Origin: Pseudomonadota bacterium | GTDB taxonomy: Bacteria > Pseudomonadota > Alphaproteobacteria > Rhizobiales > Xanthobacteraceae | Assembly: GCA_023387695.1 (NCBI GenBank) | Contig: JAEWHT010000170.1 | Span: 1 to 17,572, forward strand | Direction: 5' to 3' | Length of the DNA: 17,572 nt | Part shown: positions 7,368 to 14,267 of the stretch, piece by piece | How the letters are laid out: each line of letters starts with the position of its first letter | Position numbering within the stretch: the first letter of the stretch is position 1 | Translations under genes and position numbers: made by a program | Notes under the pieces: generated by a model | What the model was told of the DNA's origin: nothing | Database searches by the model: none | The model's input: only the letters and a program-made list of their open reading frames with translations

Positions 7368-8159
7368 TTACCTGCCGAACTTGATGTTCTGAAGTGTCGT
7401 GAGCATGTCGGTGTCCAGGCTGACCGACGACGTGGATGCGCCGGTGATCAGCACCAGCGCGGGGTTGCTCGACGTGTCACTCTGGGCCTGGTTCGCATCC
7501 CACAGCGCGGCGAAGCGCTGTACGAATTTGGTGACCTTGGTCGGGTCCTGGAAATCGGTGAGATTGATCTTGTCCGTGATCATCTTGGCCTGCATGTCGA
7601 TGTCGGACGAGCTGATCATCGACGACCAACCCTCTGCGGTCTGCACCACCTGGGTCAGGGCCTTGTCTGCGAGGATTTGGTAGGGGCTCGTGATCGAGGA
7701 GGCCTTGCGCGTAAAATAGAGCGCCAGCCGCAGACCCTCGTTCTGATCGCCGGCATTCTGCTCCAACGTCTGGGTCGCATACTGGCTGGCCACATCGGTC
7801 GTGGCCGCGGTGGCCTGGGTCGCGTTGGAGCCGAGCGCTGCGAAATTGAACGCGGCGGCGAAGTCCCGGTAGCGGCTGTCGCTCAGCTTGTTGGCGAAGG
7901 TGTCCGAGGTCGCGACGCCCTCGGTCAGCACTTTACGCATGAACGCCTTGGCGTAGATCATGTCGTCCAGGCCAAAGGCCTTCATCGCATACGAGTAGAG
8001 CTTATAGTTGTTCAGGAAATCGTCGATACTCTTCACGTTGCCGATATTGGCAAGGTAGTAGGCGGTGTCGCGGCTGACGTCAGGCTGCTGCTCGACCTGA
8101 GTCAGCGACTTGCTCATATCGGTGGTCAGCCTGGTGTAGTCCGCGATCGTGGATAGCAT
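7368..8159 (-). CDS. DUF1217-family flagellar-cluster protein
   Basis: This 263-residue protein matches what I recall of the DUF1217 family, found next to flagellar genes in alphaproteobacteria; its biochemical role is not known to me. It starts MLSTIADYTRLTTDM, contains a repeated helical pattern (YYLANIGNVKSIDDFLNNYKLY; DFAAAFNFAALG) and is rich in Ala, Thr, Ser and Asp with no cysteine. It has no signal peptide or membrane segment. Low cysteine, soluble helices and no leader resemble substrates of the flagellar export pathway, so it could be an exported rod- or hook-associated factor, but this is inference. It is the first gene of the minus-strand operon with flgF and fliI, reading away from motA, with AAGGGG upstream of its ATG. 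Confidence 0.8.
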   Translation of the reverse strand: MLSTIADYTRLTTDMSKSLTQVEQQPDVSRDTAYYLANIGNVKSIDDFLNNYKLYSYAMKAFGLDDMIYAKAFMRKVLTEGVATSDTFANKLSDSRYRDFAAAFNFAALGSNATQATAATTDVASQYATQTLEQNAGDQNEGLRLALYFTRKASSITSPYQILADKALTQVVQTAEGWSSMISSSDIDMQAKMITDKINLTDFQDPTKVTKFVQRFAALWDANQAQSDTSSNPALVLITGASTSSVSLDTDMLTTLQNIKFGR

Positions 8160-8302
8160 GGCACGCGCCCCTTTGGCCGCTCTAGCGACGTGGGCTCCAA
8201 GCTGCCGTGAATTGCTTGCGCGGGGCTGGCCAGCTTGAAGCCAGCTTCGCGCAAGCGTCGCCGACTAGATATCCCCGATGGGATCGGCGATGGAGTGGCG
8301 CG
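8160..8302. promoter_or_regulatory. Divergent flagellar control region
   Basis: These 143 bases separate the minus-strand operon (DUF1217-flgF-fliI) from the plus-strand operon starting with motA, so both promoters should lie here. The main structure is the large dyad at 8214-8256. A -10-like TAGATA lies at 8266-8271 on the motA side without a good -35 box, and ATCCC-CGAT-GGGAT forms a small dyad at 8271-8284. No convincing sigma-54 site was found. The dyad would overlap the -35 position of a promoter using TAGATA, as an operator might. Confidence 0.5.
8214..8256 (+). repeat. 17-base-arm inverted repeat (operator or leader hairpin)
   Basis: The arms are GCTTGCGCG-GG-GCTGGC (8214-8230) and GCCAGC-TT-CGCGCAAGC (8240-8256), around the nine-base loop CAGCTTGAA. 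Fifteen of 17 positions are complementary, and the two exceptions are G opposite T, which pair as G-U in plus-strand RNA, giving an unbroken 17-pair hairpin. On the minus strand the same positions would be A-C mismatches. CCAGCTT also occurs twice in direct orientation (8230-8236, 8241-8247). The structure is seen directly; function is inferred. Confidence 0.75.
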
Positions 8303-9199
8303 TTGCTCAGTTTCGTGGGGATTTTCATCACGGTGGCGGCACTGCTCGGCGGATTTGCCGCCATGGGCGGGCATTTGGCCGTGCTCATGCAGCCATGGGA
8401 ATTCGTGATCATCATGGGCACCGCGGTTGGCACCTTCATCGTGGCCAATCCGTGGAAAACGGTCACGGACACCGGTGTTGCCTGCATGCAAGCCATCACC
8501 GGCGCGGTGCCGGGTGAGCGCTATTATCTCGACCTGCTCGGGGCGCTTCACGCCCTGATGCGCGAGCTGCGCGGCAAGGGCCGCAACGAGGTCGAGGCCC
8601 ATATCGACGATCCCTCGTCCTCGGAGATTTTCAAGGCGTTTCCGAGCGTGCTCGGGGATCCCGCGCTGCTCCAGTTCATTTGCGACTATGTCCGCCTCAA
8701 CATCATGGGCAATGCGCGTACCCACGAGATCGAGGCGCTCATGGATGAAGAAATTCATACCATCGTGAAGAGCAAGCTGACGCCCTACCATGCGCTGGTG
8801 ACGGTGTCCGAGGCGCTGCCAGCGCTCGGTATCGTCGCCGCCGTGCTCGGCGTCATCAAGGCGATGGGCGCGCTCGATCAGTCGCCGAAGCTGCTTGGAG
8901 GCTTCATCGGCGCGGCGCTGGTCGGCACCTTCGCCGGCATCTTCCTGTCCTACGGCATCATTTCGCCCTTTGCGCTCAAGATCAAAATGACGCGCGAGAA
9001 GAAGTGCCGGCCTTACATCATCGTCAAGCAGACCCTGCTGGCGTTCATGAACGGCGCCATGCCGCAGATCGCGGTCGAGCACGGCCGCAAGATGATCGCC
9101 AGCGGCGAGCGTCCGTCGATCGACGTCGTCGAAAACGAGACGATCGCTGGTCCCAAGGCCGTCCCGACCGAGGCTGAACCCAAGGCTGCGCGCGCATGA
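8303..9199 (+). CDS. motA: Flagellar motor stator protein MotA
   Basis: MotA is the four-helix inner-membrane stator subunit that, with MotB, couples proton flow to torque on FliG. The 298-residue protein has the N-terminal MotA signature (LGGFAAMGGHLAVLMQPWEF) and the long cytoplasmic loop with EIEALMDEEI. Helices 3 and 4 follow, with ALPALGIVAAVLG and GTFAGIFLSYGIISP. Arg90, Glu98, Pro173 and Pro222 of the Escherichia coli protein fall at the same numbers here when translation starts at the TTG at 8303, which has GGAG at 8292-8295, seven bases upstream. A GTG at 8315 is the alternative start but has no ribosome-binding site at the right distance. The stop overlaps the fliM start as ATGA. 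No motB is visible; it probably lies outside. Confidence 0.94.
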   Translation: MLSFVGIFITVAALLGGFAAMGGHLAVLMQPWEFVIIMGTAVGTFIVANPWKTVTDTGVACMQAITGAVPGERYYLDLLGALHALMRELRGKGRNEVEAHIDDPSSSEIFKAFPSVLGDPALLQFICDYVRLNIMGNARTHEIEALMDEEIHTIVKSKLTPYHALVTVSEALPALGIVAAVLGVIKAMGALDQSPKLLGGFIGAALVGTFAGIFLSYGIISPFALKIKMTREKKCRPYIIVKQTLLAFMNGAMPQIAVEHGRKMIASGERPSIDVVENETIAGPKAVPTEAEPKAARA

Positions 9200-10137
9200 T
9201 GATGGAAGACGCCGAGGTCGATCAGCGGAAGCAGCTGCCGAACTATCTGCTGGATGCCGCCGGCATCTCGATCGAACGTATGCCGATGCTCAATGTGATC
9301 TTTGATCGCATGGCGGCGTCGTGCACGGACAGTCTGCAGCCGATGGCTGGTACACCCTGTTACTTCTCGGTCAACGGTATTACCAACGATCCGCTTGGCG
9401 ACATCATCAAGGACTACGAGGGCAACGCGGTCGCCGCCGTGCTCTATGCCGAGCAGTGGGACTCGCGTGTCATCATCATGCTGGACCGCGACTTCGTGTT
9501 CACCATGGTCGAGGCGATGTTCGGCTCTGATGGCGCCGAGCCGCCGCTCGATGTCGAGCGGACCTTCTCGAACATCGAGATTCGCCTGGTGCAGGCGCTG
9601 TTCGAGCGGTTCGCCAAGGCGCTGCAAACCGCTTTCGCCGGTACGTCCAACGTCACCTTCCGGGTCGAGCGCGTCGAGACGGCGATGGCGTCGCTGGCGA
9701 TCGGGCGCGCCAGCAACATGTCGATCTGCGCGAACATGATGGTGCAAGCGCTCTACCGTGGCGGCCAGATGTTCCTGATCATTCCGCATTCCGCGCTTAA
9801 TCCGCTCAGGCAGAAGCTCGCTCACGTCGTCGTCAGTGAAGGCGGCGCGGCCGACCCGCGCTGGCGCGAGCAATTGGAAAGCGAGGTTCACCGTACCGAG
9901 GTGACGCTGAGCGCGGTGCTGGACGAGAAGATGATCTCGCTCGAGGACGTCGTGAAGTTCAAGGTGGGGCAAGTGCTCGAGCTAGAGGCCACGCCGCGCA
10001 CGCTCGCGCGGCTCGAAAGCAACAACCAGGTGCTGTTCTGGTGCCAGATCGGCCAGCTTGATGGCTATTACGCCATGCAGGTGGCAGATCCCGTCGATCA
10101 GAAGCGGGAGTTCGTCGATGATATCCTATCTCGTTGA
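9196..10137 (+). CDS. fliM: Flagellar switch protein FliM
   Basis: FliM joins FliG to FliN in the C-ring and normally binds phosphorylated CheY to switch rotation. The 313-residue protein has a CheC-like middle domain (about residues 40-220: MLDRDFVFTMVEAMFG, FSNIEIRLVQALFERFAKAL) and a SpoA-type C-terminal domain (about 235-310: MISLEDVVKFKVGQVLELEA). The N-terminus does not contain the usual CheY-binding peptide LSQ-x-EIDALL; only a weak AEVD remnant at residues 6-9 can be seen. Translation is probably coupled to motA through the ATGA overlap. The gene overlaps the next small gene by 20 bases. The family is clear despite divergence from the enteric protein. Confidence 0.92.
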   Translation: MMMEDAEVDQRKQLPNYLLDAAGISIERMPMLNVIFDRMAASCTDSLQPMAGTPCYFSVNGITNDPLGDIIKDYEGNAVAAVLYAEQWDSRVIIMLDRDFVFTMVEAMFGSDGAEPPLDVERTFSNIEIRLVQALFERFAKALQTAFAGTSNVTFRVERVETAMASLAIGRASNMSICANMMVQALYRGGQMFLIIPHSALNPLRQKLAHVVVSEGGAADPRWREQLESEVHRTEVTLSAVLDEKMISLEDVVKFKVGQVLELEATPRTLARLESNNQVLFWCQIGQLDGYYAMQVADPVDQKREFVDDILSR

Positions 10138-10432
10138 TTCCGTGCTGCTGATTGCGCTGGCGTTCACCAGCATGCGGGTGACCCGAATGCACCGTGAGCT
10201 GGCGAAGCTGCGCAGCTATCAGGGCGAGTTCTCGACCATTGTCCACGAGACCGCGGGCGCCTTCGACACGGTGATTACAGCGGCGCACGATTCAACCGCA
10301 AATCTGGGCCGGCTTGCCAATGTGCTGAGCACCAAGATCGATCAGGCCCATGAGGCGATTGCGGCACTCGATGCGCGGAGCGGCTTGCACGGTGCCGTGA
10401 CCGTAACCGGCTCTGACGCCAACAAGCATTAA
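10118..10432 (+). CDS. Small membrane-anchored protein of the switch operon (DUF6468-like)
   Basis: This 104-residue protein starts at an ATG inside the end of fliM, preceded by CGGGAG at 10105-10110. Residues about 3-19 form one hydrophobic segment (YLVDSVLLIALAFTSMRV), followed by a basic stretch (RMHRELAKLRSYQ) and a mostly helical soluble part likely to form a coiled coil (about 30-85). The basic residues after the segment suggest an N-out, C-cytoplasmic orientation. It resembles a family of small alphaproteobacterial flagellar-operon proteins that I recall as DUF6468, but I cannot confirm this. Its place between fliM and fliN suggests a job near the C-ring or export gate. No function is known to me. 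Confidence 0.72.
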   Translation: MISYLVDSVLLIALAFTSMRVTRMHRELAKLRSYQGEFSTIVHETAGAFDTVITAAHDSTANLGRLANVLSTKIDQAHEAIAALDARSGLHGAVTVTGSDANKH

Positions 10433-10507
10433 GGCCGCCAGCGGCCGAAGAGACAGATCGGAACGTCGCGACGCTCCGGGAGCGGAAATACCAAGAGGCG
10501 ATACCAA
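10433..10507 (+). promoter_or_regulatory. 75-base fliN leader with two short dyads
   Basis: The gap between the small membrane-protein gene and fliN contains GGCCGC-CA-GCGGCC (10433-10446), right after the stop codon, and CGCTCC-G-GGAGCG (10472-10484). Neither is followed by a U-tract. The gap may carry an RNA processing or attenuation element inside the operon; no promoter boxes were recognised. AAGAGG at 10493-10498 serves as the fliN ribosome-binding site. Confidence 0.35.
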
Positions 10508-10882
10508 ATGGCGCAATCCTTCGACTACGAATCTGCAACAGCATCTGACGATGCCGAGACGTCTCCGCTCGAGCGACTGGCGGAGATCGCCGCGCGTACC
10601 GCCGATGAGGCCGGCAAATTCGCCAATGTCGACGCCATCATGCGTATTCCCGTCACCATGCAGGTGGTGCTGGGGTCGGCGACGATCCCGGTGGCTAACC
10701 TCATGAAGCTCGGTCGCGGTGCAGTGGTCCCGCTGGATCACCGGGTCGGCGAGCCTGTGGACGTCGTGGTCAACGGCCGCGTCGTCGCCCGCGGCGAGGT
10801 GGTCGTGGTCGAAGAAGACAATTCACGCTTCGGTGTTTCGCTCACCGAGATCGTCGGACCGCTGGGGCAGAGTGATTCCTGA
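10508..10882 (+). CDS. fliN: Flagellar switch protein FliN
   Basis: FliN forms the bottom of the C-ring and docks the FliH-FliI export complex. The 124-residue protein has a variable acidic N-terminal tail (about 1-45) and a complete SpoA domain (about 48-118) with the family pattern IPVTMQVVLGSATIPVANLM, then LGRGAVVPLDHRVGEPVDVVVNG and the closing RFGVSLTEIVG. It is close in length to the enteric protein (137). The ATG at 10508 has AAGAGG about nine bases upstream. It is followed by fliG after two bases, so the two are surely co-translated or at least co-transcribed. Confidence 0.95.
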   Translation: MAQSFDYESATASDDAETSPLERLAEIAARTADEAGKFANVDAIMRIPVTMQVVLGSATIPVANLMKLGRGAVVPLDHRVGEPVDVVVNGRVVARGEVVVVEEDNSRFGVSLTEIVGPLGQSDS

Positions 10883-10884
10883 CC

Positions 10885-11925
10885 ATGGCTGCACAGGTCG
10901 GTATCGCGCCCATCAAGCAGCGAGGCGTTGCCACGCTGGGTGGAACGGAAAAGGTCGCGGCACTCCTGCTGGCCATGGGCCGGCAGGCGGCCGCGAGCGT
11001 GCTCGCGCAATTCGAGCCTCAGGATATCCGGATCGTCACCAAGGCCGCGGCTGAGCTGCGGCCGATCACGGCGCAGGAACTCGAAGCGATCGTCGAGGAA
11101 TTTGCTCAGCAATTTTCGATGGGCGCCAATATTCTCGGCACCATCGGCGGCCTCGAGGCGGTGCTCAACGACGTGCTTCCCGCCGACCAGGTCTCGGCGA
11201 TCATGTCGGACCTACTCGGCAATTCGAGCCGGTCGGTGTGGGATCGCGTTTCGTCGGTATCGGAAAATTCGCTGGCGACGTATCTCTCCAAGGAGCATCC
11301 GCAGACCGCGGCGCTGATCCTGTCCAAGGTCAAGCCGTCCTGCGCCGCCAAGGTGATGAGCCAGTTGCCGTCGAGCCTGCGCAACGAGCTGATGCGACGT
11401 GTGCTCAGCCTCAAGCCGATCGTCGACGACGCGCTGAAGGTCCTCGAAAAAACCCTGCACGAAGACCTCACGCTCAATTTCGCCCGCAACCTCGGCGCCG
11501 ATACCTACGCCCGCGTCGCGGATATCATCAACAAGATGGAGCGCGGCCACATCGAGGACATGCTGAAGAGCCTGTCGGAGAAGCGACCGAAGTCGGCCGA
11601 AGTGCTGAAGGAGCTGCTGTTCACCTTCGACGATGTCATCAACCTGGCGCCGAAGGCGCGCACGATGATCTTCGACCAGGTGCCGACCGATCGTATCGTC
11701 GTCGCGCTGAAGGGCACCGACAAGCAGTTCCGCGAATTGATCCTGTCTGCGGTTGCCTCGCGTGTCCGTCGCGTCGTCGAGCACGAACTTGCCATCGGCG
11801 AGCCCTCGAACCAGCGCGACGTGCTGGAAGCGCGCCGCGTGATCACCGACCTTGCCCTCGACCTCGCGGAGAAGGGTGAAATCGAGCTCAACCCCGACCA
11901 GGAGGATGAGCTGGTCTTCCGCTGA
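10885..11925 (+). CDS. fliG: Flagellar motor switch protein FliG
   Basis: FliG is the rotor protein that touches the MS-ring (N-domain), FliM (middle domain) and MotA (C-domain). The 346-residue protein has the N-domain (about 18-115), the EHPQ motif at residues 137-140 starting the middle domain (EHPQTAALILSKVKP) and the C-terminal torque domain (about 240-335). In the torque helix Lys276 and Arg293 align with Lys264 and Arg281 of the Escherichia coli protein, but the positions of its Asp288 and Asp289 are His300 and Glu301 here, and Arg287 is Glu299. The tail after about 335 is acidic. The ATG lies two bases after the fliN stop. Confidence 0.96.
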   Translation: MAAQVGIAPIKQRGVATLGGTEKVAALLLAMGRQAAASVLAQFEPQDIRIVTKAAAELRPITAQELEAIVEEFAQQFSMGANILGTIGGLEAVLNDVLPADQVSAIMSDLLGNSSRSVWDRVSSVSENSLATYLSKEHPQTAALILSKVKPSCAAKVMSQLPSSLRNELMRRVLSLKPIVDDALKVLEKTLHEDLTLNFARNLGADTYARVADIINKMERGHIEDMLKSLSEKRPKSAEVLKELLFTFDDVINLAPKARTMIFDQVPTDRIVVALKGTDKQFRELILSAVASRVRRVVEHELAIGEPSNQRDVLEARRVITDLALDLAEKGEIELNPDQEDELVFR

Positions 11926-11938
11926 CCGCTAAACAGGC

Positions 11939-13024
11939 ATGGCAGAGTCATCCGACCAGGAGAGTAAGACAGAAGAGCCGACCGAGAAGAAAGTCCGTGA
12001 TGCGCTCGAACAGGGCAACATTCCGGTCTCTCGGGAGGCATCCATGTTCGCGTCCATGGCGGCACTGATGGTGATCCAGACGTTCCTGATCGGGCAGGGC
12101 GTGCAGCGACTGACGCCGACCCTGAAGAGCTTTATCGACGAGCCTGACGAATTCCGGCTCAGTACCGGGGCGGACGCACTGAACGTTCTCACCGTGGTGG
12201 GCCTCGAGGCACTGCGGTTTCTGGTGCCGCTGGTCGTCATCCTGGCGGTGTTCGGGTTGGCATCTTCGCTGCTGCAGAACGCGCCGCGCCTGGTGCTCGA
12301 CCGGATCCTGCCGGATTTCTCTCGAATTTCTCCGGCCCGCGGGTGGAGCCGCATTTATGGAGCGCAGGGCCTGGTCGAGTTTGCCAAGTCGATGTTCAAG
12401 CTCGCCTCGGTGACCGTGGTCGTCTGCTTCGTGTTGCGATCGTCGGAGGCGAGGGCGTTCGAAGCGATGTACACCGATCCTGTGGCGCTGCCGGAAATGA
12501 TCCTCACGATCGCGATGCGGATCGTGTCGGCGATCTGCATCGCGACGATCGTGCTGGTCGCAATTGACCTCGCCTGGGCGCGGTTCCATTGGCGTCGCGA
12601 GCTGCGCATGACCAAGCAGGAGATCAAGGACGAGCACAAGCAGGCTGAAGGCGATCCGCTGATCAAAGCGCGCCTGCGCTCGCTGGCACGTGACCGTTCG
12701 CGCCAGCGCATGATCGCGGCCGTGCCACGCGCGACGCTGGTGATCGCGAACCCGACGCACTTTGCAATCGCCTTGCGATACAGCCGCGACGAAAATCCGG
12801 CGCCGCTCGTGGTAGCCAAGGGCATGGACGTCATCGCGCTCAAGATTCGCGAAGTCGCCGAGCAGAACAGGATCCCCGTCATCGAGAACAGGGCGCTCGC
12901 GCGCGCTCTCTACGAGGCGGTACAGGTCGACCAGGTGATCCCGGCCGAATTCTTCCGCCCGGTCGCCGAGATCATCTACTTCCTGCAGTCGAAGCAAACG
13001 CCGCGTCCCGAGAAAGTTCAGTAG
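11939..13024 (+). CDS. flhB: Flagellar export gate protein FlhB
   Basis: FlhB is the membrane protein of the export gate that switches substrate class from rod/hook to filament. The 361-residue protein begins with the typical charged tail (SKTEEPTEKKVRDALEQGNIPVSREA). It then has four hydrophobic segments (about 35-205) and the cytoplasmic domain with the self-cleaving NPTH motif at residues 271-274 in the context ATLVIANPTHFAIALRY. The following KGMDVIALKIREVAEQNRIPVIEN is characteristic of FlhB. Cleavage between Asn271 and Pro272 is expected by homology. It starts 13 bases after fliG and ends the first tightly packed block; an 85-base gap follows. Confidence 0.96.
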   Translation: MAESSDQESKTEEPTEKKVRDALEQGNIPVSREASMFASMAALMVIQTFLIGQGVQRLTPTLKSFIDEPDEFRLSTGADALNVLTVVGLEALRFLVPLVVILAVFGLASSLLQNAPRLVLDRILPDFSRISPARGWSRIYGAQGLVEFAKSMFKLASVTVVVCFVLRSSEARAFEAMYTDPVALPEMILTIAMRIVSAICIATIVLVAIDLAWARFHWRRELRMTKQEIKDEHKQAEGDPLIKARLRSLARDRSRQRMIAAVPRATLVIANPTHFAIALRYSRDENPAPLVVAKGMDVIALKIREVAEQNRIPVIENRALARALYEAVQVDQVIPAEFFRPVAEIIYFLQSKQTPRPEKVQ

Positions 13025-13109
13025 ATTTCCGGGGACGGTGCTTCGCGCAAAAGCTTGACGAAAGCTTAACGCCCTAGGGTTCTCCCGAATAAACCAAAAT
13101 GGGGCTGTC
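13025..13109 (+). promoter_or_regulatory. Candidate internal promoter region before flgB
   Basis: This 85-base gap is the longest between genes in the plus-strand cluster. It holds an 11-base tandem repeat (13050-13071), an 8-base palindrome CCCTAGGG (13072-13079) and a -35-like TTGACG (13055-13060), but no good -10 box at 16-18 bases. The density of symmetric words suggests a regulated promoter for the flgB-to-flgH operon. The elements are seen; the role is inferred. Confidence 0.45.
13050..13071 (+). repeat. Tandem 11-base repeat upstream of flgB
   Basis: AAAGCTTGACG (13050-13060) is followed directly by AAAGCTTAACG (13061-13071), matching at 10 of 11 positions. The 11-base period puts the two copies on nearly the same face of the helix, as for cooperative binding of a regulator. 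Each copy contains the palindrome AAGCTT. Confidence 0.55.
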
Positions 13110-13490
13110 GTGGGACCGCTTTATCTCTTCGAACTCGCATCGTCGCAGGCCCGCTGGCTCGAGCTTCGCCAGTCGACGATTGCCACCAACGTCGCCAATG
13201 CGAATACGCCGGGCTTCAAGGCGCGCGACGTTGAGCCGTTCAACAAGGTGCTTGATGCCATGCCGGTGCGGTTGGCTGCAACATCGCCCGCGCACATGCA
13301 GCTGTCTCCCGCTGAAACCGATACGCGCGCGACCGCCAAGAAAGACAGCTGGGACGTTGTCCACTCCGGCAACTCCGTCAGCCTTGAGCAAGAGATGATC
13401 AAGGGCAGCGACGTCAATCGCGATTATTCAATGAACTCGGCGATCGTGCGTTCGTTCAACCGCATGGTCCTGACCAGTGCGAAGACCTGA
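13110..13490 (+). CDS. flgB: Flagellar rod protein FlgB
   Basis: FlgB is the first rod subunit laid on the FliE/MS-ring base. The 126-residue protein has the rod signature TIATNVANANTPGFKARDVE near residues 23-42 and the expected C-terminal helix (YSMNSAIVRSFNRMVLTSAKT). It begins at a GTG at 13110: the nearby ATG at 13099 is out of frame and no in-frame ATG lies upstream, so the GTG start is forced by the conserved N-terminus MGPLYLFELA. It is exported through the flagellar gate and has no signal peptide. It starts the flgB-flgC-fliE-flgG-flgA-flgI block. Confidence 0.93.
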   Translation: MGPLYLFELASSQARWLELRQSTIATNVANANTPGFKARDVEPFNKVLDAMPVRLAATSPAHMQLSPAETDTRATAKKDSWDVVHSGNSVSLEQEMIKGSDVNRDYSMNSAIVRSFNRMVLTSAKT

Positions 13491-13501
13491 GGTGAACTGA
13501 T

Positions 13502-13918
13502 ATGCTGGATGCTCTCTCGGCTTCATTGACGGTCGCAAGCTCGGGACTGGAAGCGCAGTCGACCCGCATGCGCGTGGTGTCGGAAAACCTCGCCAATGCG
13601 AGCTCAACCGGGCGCACCGCCGGTGCCGATCCCTATCAGCGCAAGACGATCACGTTCGATGCGGCGATGGACCGCGCGTCCGGCACTCAGTTGGCGAAAG
13701 TGAAGGAGATCGGGGTCGATACGACGCCCTATCGCGTCGAGTATGACCCCGGACACCCCGCGGCCGATAAGGCGGGCTACGTGAAGATGCCGAACGTCAA
13801 CATGATGATCGAGATGGCGGACATGCGGGAAGTCAACCGGTCCTATGAAGCCAATCTTCAAGTCGTGAAACAGGTGAGATCGATGCTCGGCATGACCATC
13901 GATCTCCTGAGGAGCTGA
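13502..13918 (+). CDS. flgC: Flagellar rod protein FlgC
   Basis: FlgC is a proximal rod subunit that follows FlgB. The 138-residue protein has the N-terminal helix with the family motif in the form RVVSENLANASSTGRTAGADPYQRKTI. The late VKMPNVNMMIEMADMREVNRSYEANLQVVK is diagnostic of FlgC. Its ATG at 13502 is preceded by GAGGTG and lies 11 bases after flgB; fliE follows after two bases. Length is the usual one for the family. Confidence 0.95.
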   Translation: MLDALSASLTVASSGLEAQSTRMRVVSENLANASSTGRTAGADPYQRKTITFDAAMDRASGTQLAKVKEIGVDTTPYRVEYDPGHPAADKAGYVKMPNVNMMIEMADMREVNRSYEANLQVVKQVRSMLGMTIDLLRS

Positions 13919-13920
13919 CA

Positions 13921-14250
13921 ATGCTAGAGGCGATCGCATCCACCGCAATCAACGCAGGGCAGGCGGCCTCTCGCGTCGTCGAGACGCAGGCCATTGCGCC
14001 TCCGGCGACGCCTTCGGTGCAGTCCACCGACGACGTCGGCTTCGATTCCGTGATGAAGCAAGTGACAACGGACGCAATCGGGACGTTGAAGGCCGGCGAA
14101 GCCGCATCGATCTCGGCCATGCAGGGCAAGGAATCGACCCGAAAGGTCGTCGAAGCGTTGATGTCGGCCGAGCAGGCCTTGCAGACGGCCGTCGCGGTTC
14201 GCGACAAGGTCGTGCAGGCCTACCAGGAAGTCGCCCGGATGACGATCTGA
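13921..14250 (+). CDS. fliE: Flagellar hook-basal body adaptor FliE
   Basis: FliE joins the MS-ring to the rod and is the first substrate exported. The 109-residue protein has a variable Ala/Thr-rich N-terminal part and the conserved C-terminal helices: SAMQGKESTRKVVEALMSAEQALQTAVAVRDKVVQAYQEVARMTI includes the typical 'AE..LQ..VAVRDK...AYQE.MRM' pattern. GAGGAGC just upstream of the ATG overlaps the end of flgC and suggests translational coupling. Standard length and position between flgC and flgG. Confidence 0.94.
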   Translation: MLEAIASTAINAGQAASRVVETQAIAPPATPSVQSTDDVGFDSVMKQVTTDAIGTLKAGEAASISAMQGKESTRKVVEALMSAEQALQTAVAVRDKVVQAYQEVARMTI

Positions 14251-14267
14251 TTTGAAGGAGTGACATT

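Noticed and set aside
8159..8176. Possible sigma-54 promoter (TGGCACG) at the DUF1217 start
   Set aside because: The -24-like half is good, but the -12 GC element is missing at the required distance and the site overlaps the start codon of the opposite gene.
8126..9082. Long minus-strand frame opposite motA (318 residues)
   Set aside because: It is an antisense shadow of motA with the same Arg/His-rich bias and no motif.
13066..13080. CtrA-type site (TTAA-N7-TTAA) before flgB
   Set aside because: Only the first TTAA half is present; seven bases later the sequence is GGGT, so the second half fails.
13099..13398. ATG at 13099 as the start of flgB
   Set aside because: It is in a different frame from the conserved FlgB sequence; the frame it opens is Arg/Ser-rich shadow sequence. 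The GTG at 13110 gives the conserved N-terminus.
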